A DNA stretch of 64,000 nucleotides from NCBI GenBank assembly GCA_910577395.1, contig CAJTLG010000002.1:124001-188000 (forward strand), read 5' to 3'. The position numbers and the translations under genes were made by a program. The stretch is from an uncultured Vampirovibrio sp. GTDB taxonomy: Bacteria; Cyanobacteriota; Vampirovibrionia; Gastranaerophilales; Gastranaerophilaceae. A model generated the notes under the pieces. That model did no database searches, was not told the origin of the DNA, and saw only the letters and a list, made by a program, of their open reading frames with translations. This document shows, piece by piece, positions 60,026 to 64,000 of this stretch. Each line of letters opens with the position of its first letter. Position 1 is the stretch's first letter.

Positions 60026-60527
60026 ATTATGCCTCCTAACCTATAACTTCCTTCATTTTGTTCAAATTCAAAAACCGGCTGAACCAATCTCTGGCTTTGT
60101 TTTCCTAACCTGTAATTAAATCTAAACTAACCTTACATTATAATAAAGTATTTCCCCTTTAAAAAATTGCCCATGTTTTTTCGCAATGTTAACATTTTGT
60201 AACAAAGGCAAAACCCATGGGCAGTAATGGTTTGCGGTATTAGTTTTTGAAAGCGTTAGCATAAGGTAATTAGAAACATTTAGTGAATGTATAAAGCGAA
60301 CTTGTCTAAAGCCGGTACGACTGTAAGCTTAGAGTACCGGCGATGCTTCAGCCGTTGGCGAAGTATGAGCCATACGGATGTAGTATGCGCAGGAGGCGTA
60401 GAAAATCCGACTTGTATCGTGATTTTCAAGCCAGCCAGCTGTTGTGAGCAAAGAAAAAATGAACTTAATGTTTCTTTTACCGTTGCAGGCTCGCTTGAAA
60501 AAACTAATACCGCAAATAAAAATTGTT
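60026..60527. other. Intergenic region of 502 bases with an inverted-repeat element
   Basis: Between the coiled-coil gene and gatD no supported coding frame was found; a 156-codon plus-strand frame crossing into gatD is not convincing. The left 200 bases should hold the coiled-coil promoter. The rest is occupied by the 286-bp inverted-repeat element listed separately. Confidence 0.6.
60231..60516. repeat. 286-bp element bounded by 25-bp inverted repeats
   Basis: The ends are inverted copies: 60231-60255 (TTTGCGGTATTAGTTTTT...) and 60492-60516, matching at 23 of 25 positions. Complementarity continues inward imperfectly for about 65 bases per arm (GGTAATTAGAAACATT against GGTAAAAGAAACATT). 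The centre has its own stems: GCCGGTA/TACCGGC, CATAC/GTATG and AAAATC/GATTTT. No clear target-site duplication flanks it. It could be a MITE-like mobile remnant or a large folded RNA; it is richer in GC than its surroundings. It begins 12 bases after gatD's stop on the minus strand. Confidence 0.65.
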
Positions 60528-61289
60528 CTAATACCTTGCGCCCACTCTATCCCTGTGTGCAAATGTTTCAATATCATCATTCAGCTTTAATAACGGTATA
60601 TCGCAATTATACCTTTTCCTTAAGGCTAAAGAAAGCAAATAATCACAAAATTCAGGGTTTTTGGGAAGCACCGGCCCATGTAAATATGTACCAAAGACGT
60701 TTTTATGCCTTGCTCCTTCGGTTTTATCCTTGCCGTTATTGCCGTTCCCGATTTTAACTTTCATTAAAGGCTCGCACCCGGGATTTAAATATGTAAGCCC
60801 GGAATGATTTTCAAACCCGACAATTGTTTTTTGCCTTAAAAAATTAACTTTACCGGTAACATTACCTATAAACCTTGTTGTACCGGCAACCGTATATGCA
60901 TCCAAAAGCCCGATACCGCTTAATTTATTCCCTTGATGAGGCTGATAATAATGCCCTAAAAGCTGAAACCCGCCGCATATTGCAAGAAACACAGCATTAT
61001 TATCCTCGGCTGCCTTAAAAATTGCATCTTTATTTTTTTGCAGCTCAATTGATGCCATAATCTGCTGTTGGTCTTGTCCTCCGCCTATAAAATATATGTC
61101 ATGTTTTTTATAATTAACTCTGCCGCCGGATTTCACCTCAACCACTTCAACATCAATATCCCGCCACCTCAGACGGTTTACCAAAGCCGAAATATTACCC
61201 ATATCACCATATATATTAAGCAAATCAGGATAAAGATGACATATTGAAATTTTTAATTCAGAATTTTCCATAATATTATTAAAGCGCAT
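60528..61289 (-). CDS. gatD: Lipid II isoglutaminyl synthase, glutaminase subunit
   Basis: A 253-residue class I glutamine amidotransferase of the GatD type, which with MurT amidates the D-Glu of lipid II. ISICHLYPDLLNIYGDMGNI at the N terminus, GGGQDQQQIMASIEL, the Cys in VFLAICGGFQLLGHYY, and His in GTYLHGPVLPKNPEF fit. ATG 61289 overlaps the proS end by 11 bases; ATG 61271 is an alternative start. MurT, normally adjacent, is not in the window. A CobQ-like role is less likely. Confidence 0.85.
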   Translation of the reverse strand: MRFNNIMENSELKISICHLYPDLLNIYGDMGNISALVNRLRWRDIDVEVVEVKSGGRVNYKKHDIYFIGGGQDQQQIMASIELQKNKDAIFKAAEDNNAVFLAICGGFQLLGHYYQPHQGNKLSGIGLLDAYTVAGTTRFIGNVTGKVNFLRQKTIVGFENHSGLTYLNPGCEPLMKVKIGNGNNGKDKTEGARHKNVFGTYLHGPVLPKNPEFCDYLLSLALRKRYNCDIPLLKLNDDIETFAHRDRVGARY

Positions 61290-63042
61290 TAACCCTATCT
61301 ATAATACATTTTACCGCTTCATCGGGGCTCATTTTTACAGCCTCAGGCTCTTTTCTTTGTTTAAACTCTACAAGTCCCTCACTGATTGTTTTTCCGACAG
61401 TTATTCTGAACGGGTATCCGATTAAATCCGCATCTTTAAATTTAACACCCGCCCTGTCGTTTCTGTCATCCAAAACAACCTCTACACCTGCATCTAAAAG
61501 CTTTTTATAAATTTCTTCCGCTAAACATACCTGTTCTTCATCATTAGTATTTACAGGCACCACCACAGCATGGTATGGCGCAATCTCAAGCGGCCAGATA
61601 ATTCCAAAATCATCATGGTATCTTTCAACCGCAGCAGCAGCCGTTCTTGTCACCCCGATACCGTAACAGCCCATTATATAAGGGTGAGTCTTGCCGTTTT
61701 CATCCGTATACAGCGCATTCATAGGTTTAGAATACTTTGTCCCAAGCTGAAATATGTTTCCTACCTCAATTCCGCGTGTCACCTTAAGTGCTTCACCGCA
61801 ATCCACACAGGCTTCACCGGGTTTTACAACAGAAATATCATAAAATTTTACACCGCCCTTAATATCATCTTCCGTAATATCGGAAAAATTATACCCAACA
61901 ATATGCTTATCAGCTTGATTTGCACCAATTACAAAATTTTTCATACCCTTCGCGGAATTATCAAATAAAACCCGCAAATCTTTATCCCCAAGACCTTTAA
62001 AGCTTATAAAACCACGTTCCGTACCTAATTTTTCAATTGCCTCATCATCTGTTGCAATACGAATTTCAAGCGCGCCAAGCGCATTTAAAAGTTTTGTTTC
62101 TTCAACTTCTTTATCTCCGCGTATCATAACAAGCGCAAGCTTTTCAACGGTTTTATCCTTATCTTTTTCATCAGCGTATACAGCTGCATATAAAACAGCC
62201 TTTAATATGCAATTTTTATTTATATTAAAGAATTTTGCCAAATCCTCAATTGACGTAACCCCAGGCGTATCAACAATTTCAAGCTTATCAAATCCGCCGT
62301 CGGTTGTTTCATCGGTTAATTTTGACACAGCATGGTTTGAATTTGCACTATATCCGCATTTTTCACAATAGAATACATCATTTTCGCCGACACTCGTATC
62401 CACCAAAACCATAAACTCATGGCTTACAGAGCCGCCAATGGCACCGGAATCAGACTGCACCATTTTAGTTTCAAGCCCGCAGCGCTTGAAAATCCGGGTA
62501 TAAGCATCCGCCATATTTTGATATTCTTCATCCAAAGACTCTTGAGAGGTGTGAAAGCTGTATCCGTCCTTCATTATAAACTCTCTGCCCCTTAAAAGTC
62601 CAAATCTGGGGCGGATTTCATCCCTAAATTTCAGCTGAATTTGGTAAAGATTAACGGGCAGCTGTTTATAAGACCCGAAAACCCCGTCTACCACTGATGT
62701 TATAACCTCTTCATGCGTTGGGCCCAGGCACATTTCATTATCGTGGCGGTCTTTCATTCTTAACAATTCTTTACCATAAACCTGCCACCTGCCTGATTTT
62801 TCCCACAGCTCCGCAGGCTGAACAAAAGGCATAGAAAGCTCTTGCGCCCCTGCAGCATTTAGCTCTTCCCTTAAAATTTTTGAAATTTTAGTTAAAACCC
62901 TCTGCATAAGGGGCATATAGGTGTATATACCATTTGCAAGTTTCTTCATATATCCTGCTCTTACAAGCAGTTTATGGCTCATAGCCTCCGCATCATTCGG
63001 AAACTCCCTCAGTGTCTGCACAAAAAGTTTTGAAGCTCTCAT
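61279..63042 (-). CDS. proS: Prolyl-tRNA synthetase
   Basis: A 587-residue bacterial-type ProRS with the inserted editing domain (about 225-390). LVRAGYMKKLANGIYTYMPL, the FRDEIRPRFGLLRGREFIMK motif, MVQSDSGAIGGSVSHEFMVL, CEKCGYSANSNHAV and GCYGIGVTRTAAAAVERYHD are typical, ending with an anticodon domain (VVVPVNTNDEEQVCLAEEIY). Length is normal. Its end overlaps gatD. Confidence 0.95.
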   Translation of the reverse strand: MRASKLFVQTLREFPNDAEAMSHKLLVRAGYMKKLANGIYTYMPLMQRVLTKISKILREELNAAGAQELSMPFVQPAELWEKSGRWQVYGKELLRMKDRHDNEMCLGPTHEEVITSVVDGVFGSYKQLPVNLYQIQLKFRDEIRPRFGLLRGREFIMKDGYSFHTSQESLDEEYQNMADAYTRIFKRCGLETKMVQSDSGAIGGSVSHEFMVLVDTSVGENDVFYCEKCGYSANSNHAVSKLTDETTDGGFDKLEIVDTPGVTSIEDLAKFFNINKNCILKAVLYAAVYADEKDKDKTVEKLALVMIRGDKEVEETKLLNALGALEIRIATDDEAIEKLGTERGFISFKGLGDKDLRVLFDNSAKGMKNFVIGANQADKHIVGYNFSDITEDDIKGGVKFYDISVVKPGEACVDCGEALKVTRGIEVGNIFQLGTKYSKPMNALYTDENGKTHPYIMGCYGIGVTRTAAAAVERYHDDFGIIWPLEIAPYHAVVVPVNTNDEEQVCLAEEIYKKLLDAGVEVVLDDRNDRAGVKFKDADLIGYPFRITVGKTISEGLVEFKQRKEPEAVKMSPDEAVKCIIDRVNAL

Positions 63043-63174
63043 AAATTCCCCGATTTTAGATATTTTACGATTAAATTATATCACCCTTTAAATAATATTA
63101 ATAATTAATTTACAAAATTTGAAATTTGCTATAAATTAATATAATAGAGGAGTTTTGGAGGTTTTAGGCTTAAA

Positions 63175-63549
63175 ATGCCGATAAATACGGATTTTTTAGT
63201 ATTATTTGAATTTGTATTTTTTTCAATTCTTTTTGCGCTTGGAGCCTATTTTGTAAGCTTTATTTTACGCTGCAAATCTAAAAATAAAGACCTAAACTCC
63301 ACTTATGAATGCGGTTTAGATGTTTCGGGCAATTCAAAAATTAAATTTCAGCCTGCATTTTTTGCATACGCGCTTGTGTTCCTTGTATTTGAGGCAGAAT
63401 GCGCGCTGATGTTCCCTTTTGCTTATGCCGCAAGGGCATTAGAACTGTATTCAATCGTCGAAATTATGGTGTTTATCCTAATTTTGATACTTTCACTTTT
63501 ATTTAGCATAAAATCTAATTTATTAGATTTAAATCAGAGGAAAAATTGA
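63175..63549 (+). CDS. nuoA: NADH-quinone oxidoreductase subunit A
   Basis: A 124-residue NuoA-like membrane protein with three helices (about 10-31, 63-80, 90-112). STYECGLDVSGNSKIKFQPA and FFAYALVFLVFEAECALMFP give the Cys and the Glu/Asp signature typical of NuoA. It overlaps the TTG start of nuoB by four bases, confirming a complex I operon. GGAGGTTTTAGGC lies ahead of the ATG. Confidence 0.9.
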   Translation: MPINTDFLVLFEFVFFSILFALGAYFVSFILRCKSKNKDLNSTYECGLDVSGNSKIKFQPAFFAYALVFLVFEAECALMFPFAYAARALELYSIVEIMVFILILILSLLFSIKSNLLDLNQRKN

Positions 63550-64000
63550 ACATCATTGTAAGCTCAATAGATTTTGTCTTAAATTACGGAAAGGCAAATA
63601 GCCTGTGGCCGTTGACTTTTGCCACGTCATGTTGCGGGATTGAAATGATGCATACGGCTTTAGCGGATTATGACCTTGCAAGGTTCGGTTCGGAAGTGTT
63701 TAGGGGTTCCCCAAGACAGGCGGATTTATTGATTTGTGCAGGTACAATTACCGTAAAAATGGCGCCTTGCCTAAAAAAACTGTATAATCAAATGCCAAAA
63801 CCCGCATATGTCATAGCTATGGGAAGTTGCGCAATATCCGGGGGGATGTTTTCCGATTCATACAGCGTAATGCAAGGTATAGACAGTATTTTGCCCGTGG
63901 ATATATACCTGCCGGGCTGCCCTCCCAGGCCTGAAGCCCTAATTGATGCACTTATAAAATTAAAAAATGACATAAAAAAAGAAAGTATACTGACAAAAAA
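63546..64000 (+). CDS. nuoB: NADH-quinone oxidoreductase subunit B, partial (runs past window edge)
   Basis: The frame is open at the right edge, with 151 codons visible. NuoB carries the N2 cluster: the Cys-Cys pair in FATSCCGIEMMHTALADYDL, then the SPRQADLLICAGTITVKMAP core, MGSCAISGGMFSDSYSV, and the last Cys in LPGCPPRPEALIDAL. All four ligands are present. It starts at TTG 63546, overlapping nuoA; the annotated frame begins at that codon. The rest of the complex I operon presumably continues beyond the window. Confidence 0.92.
   Translation, partial: MNIIVSSIDFVLNYGKANSLWPLTFATSCCGIEMMHTALADYDLARFGSEVFRGSPRQADLLICAGTITVKMAPCLKKLYNQMPKPAYVIAMGSCAISGGMFSDSYSVMQGIDSILPVDIYLPGCPPRPEALIDALIKLKNDIKKESILTK

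Noticed and set aside
60231..60516. Retron or group II intron RNA
   Set aside because: No reverse transcriptase gene nearby and no intron domain V motif.
60287..60757. 156-codon plus-strand open frame
   Set aside because: It crosses the inverted-repeat element and antisense gatD; the latter has clear homology motifs and the frame has no recognisable domain.
1..64000. tRNA genes
   Set aside because: No sequence with a plausible T-loop and acceptor stem was noticed by eye; a tRNAscan run would be decisive.

Overview
The window is a low-GC, densely coded bacterial chromosome segment. Lineage markers point to the non-photosynthetic sister group of Cyanobacteria (Vampirovibrionia/Melainabacteria). 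The response regulator at 58489-59235 reads like cyanobacterial RpaB/Ycf27 along its whole length. A Ycf23/DUF561 protein lies at 29676-30461, and there is a type IV pilin-like protein with a GFTLAEVLITLAIIG leader. The cell looks diderm: TolC-type channel, MlaE permease, MsbA-like exporter, TonB-C domain protein. This is inferred from recall of families, not from a search.

Layout. 1-3.5 kb: end of an unknown gene, a PHP phosphoesterase, a membrane protein, a REC/HD-GYP regulator and a coiled-coil protein. 3.5-5.8 kb: tandem hairpins, coaX, dut, a candidate structured RNA, an XRE regulator and a 55-residue ORF. 5.8-13.1 kb (minus): peptidoglycan cluster murF-mraY-murD-ftsW-murG-folC. 13.2-16.6 kb (plus): DUF4127, dapF, rpsF-ssb-rpsR. 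16.7-23.1 kb (minus): a small protein and the purine operon purS-purQ-purL-purM-purN/D, the last gene being a fusion. 23.1-30.5 kb: NUDIX, MsbA-like exporter, candidate sRNA, histidine kinase, MlaE, membrane glycosyltransferase, Ycf23. 30.6-38 kb: HtrA-like protease, HAD phosphatase/aminotransferase/hydrolase run, TonB-C protein, leuD-leuB. 38-43.5 kb: winged helix protein, rpmF with a long charged tail, plsX-fabH-fabD-fabG, ankyrin protein. 43.5-48.2 kb: pheS, a polytopic membrane protein, rpmI-rplT, a pilin. 48.3-54.5 kb (minus): complete tripartite ABC efflux system. 54.5-60 kb: alcohol dehydrogenase, BOF protein, and a minus-strand run of RpaB-like regulator, M14 peptidase and calpain-like protease, then a coiled-coil protein. 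60-64 kb: a 286-bp inverted-repeat element, gatD, proS, and the start of a complex I operon (nuoA, partial nuoB).

Most of the window is housekeeping: cell wall, purines, fatty acid initiation and translation. No phage, transposase, CRISPR array or tRNA was seen. The more unusual points are a recurrent promoter arrangement (-10 box exactly six bases before ATG, suggesting leaderless mRNAs), the PurN-PurD fusion, two unexplained structured non-coding elements (about 5.12-5.29 kb and 60.23-60.52 kb), tandem GNRA hairpins before coaX, an L32 with a doubled length, and a calpain/M14 peptidase pair behind an RpaB-like regulator.
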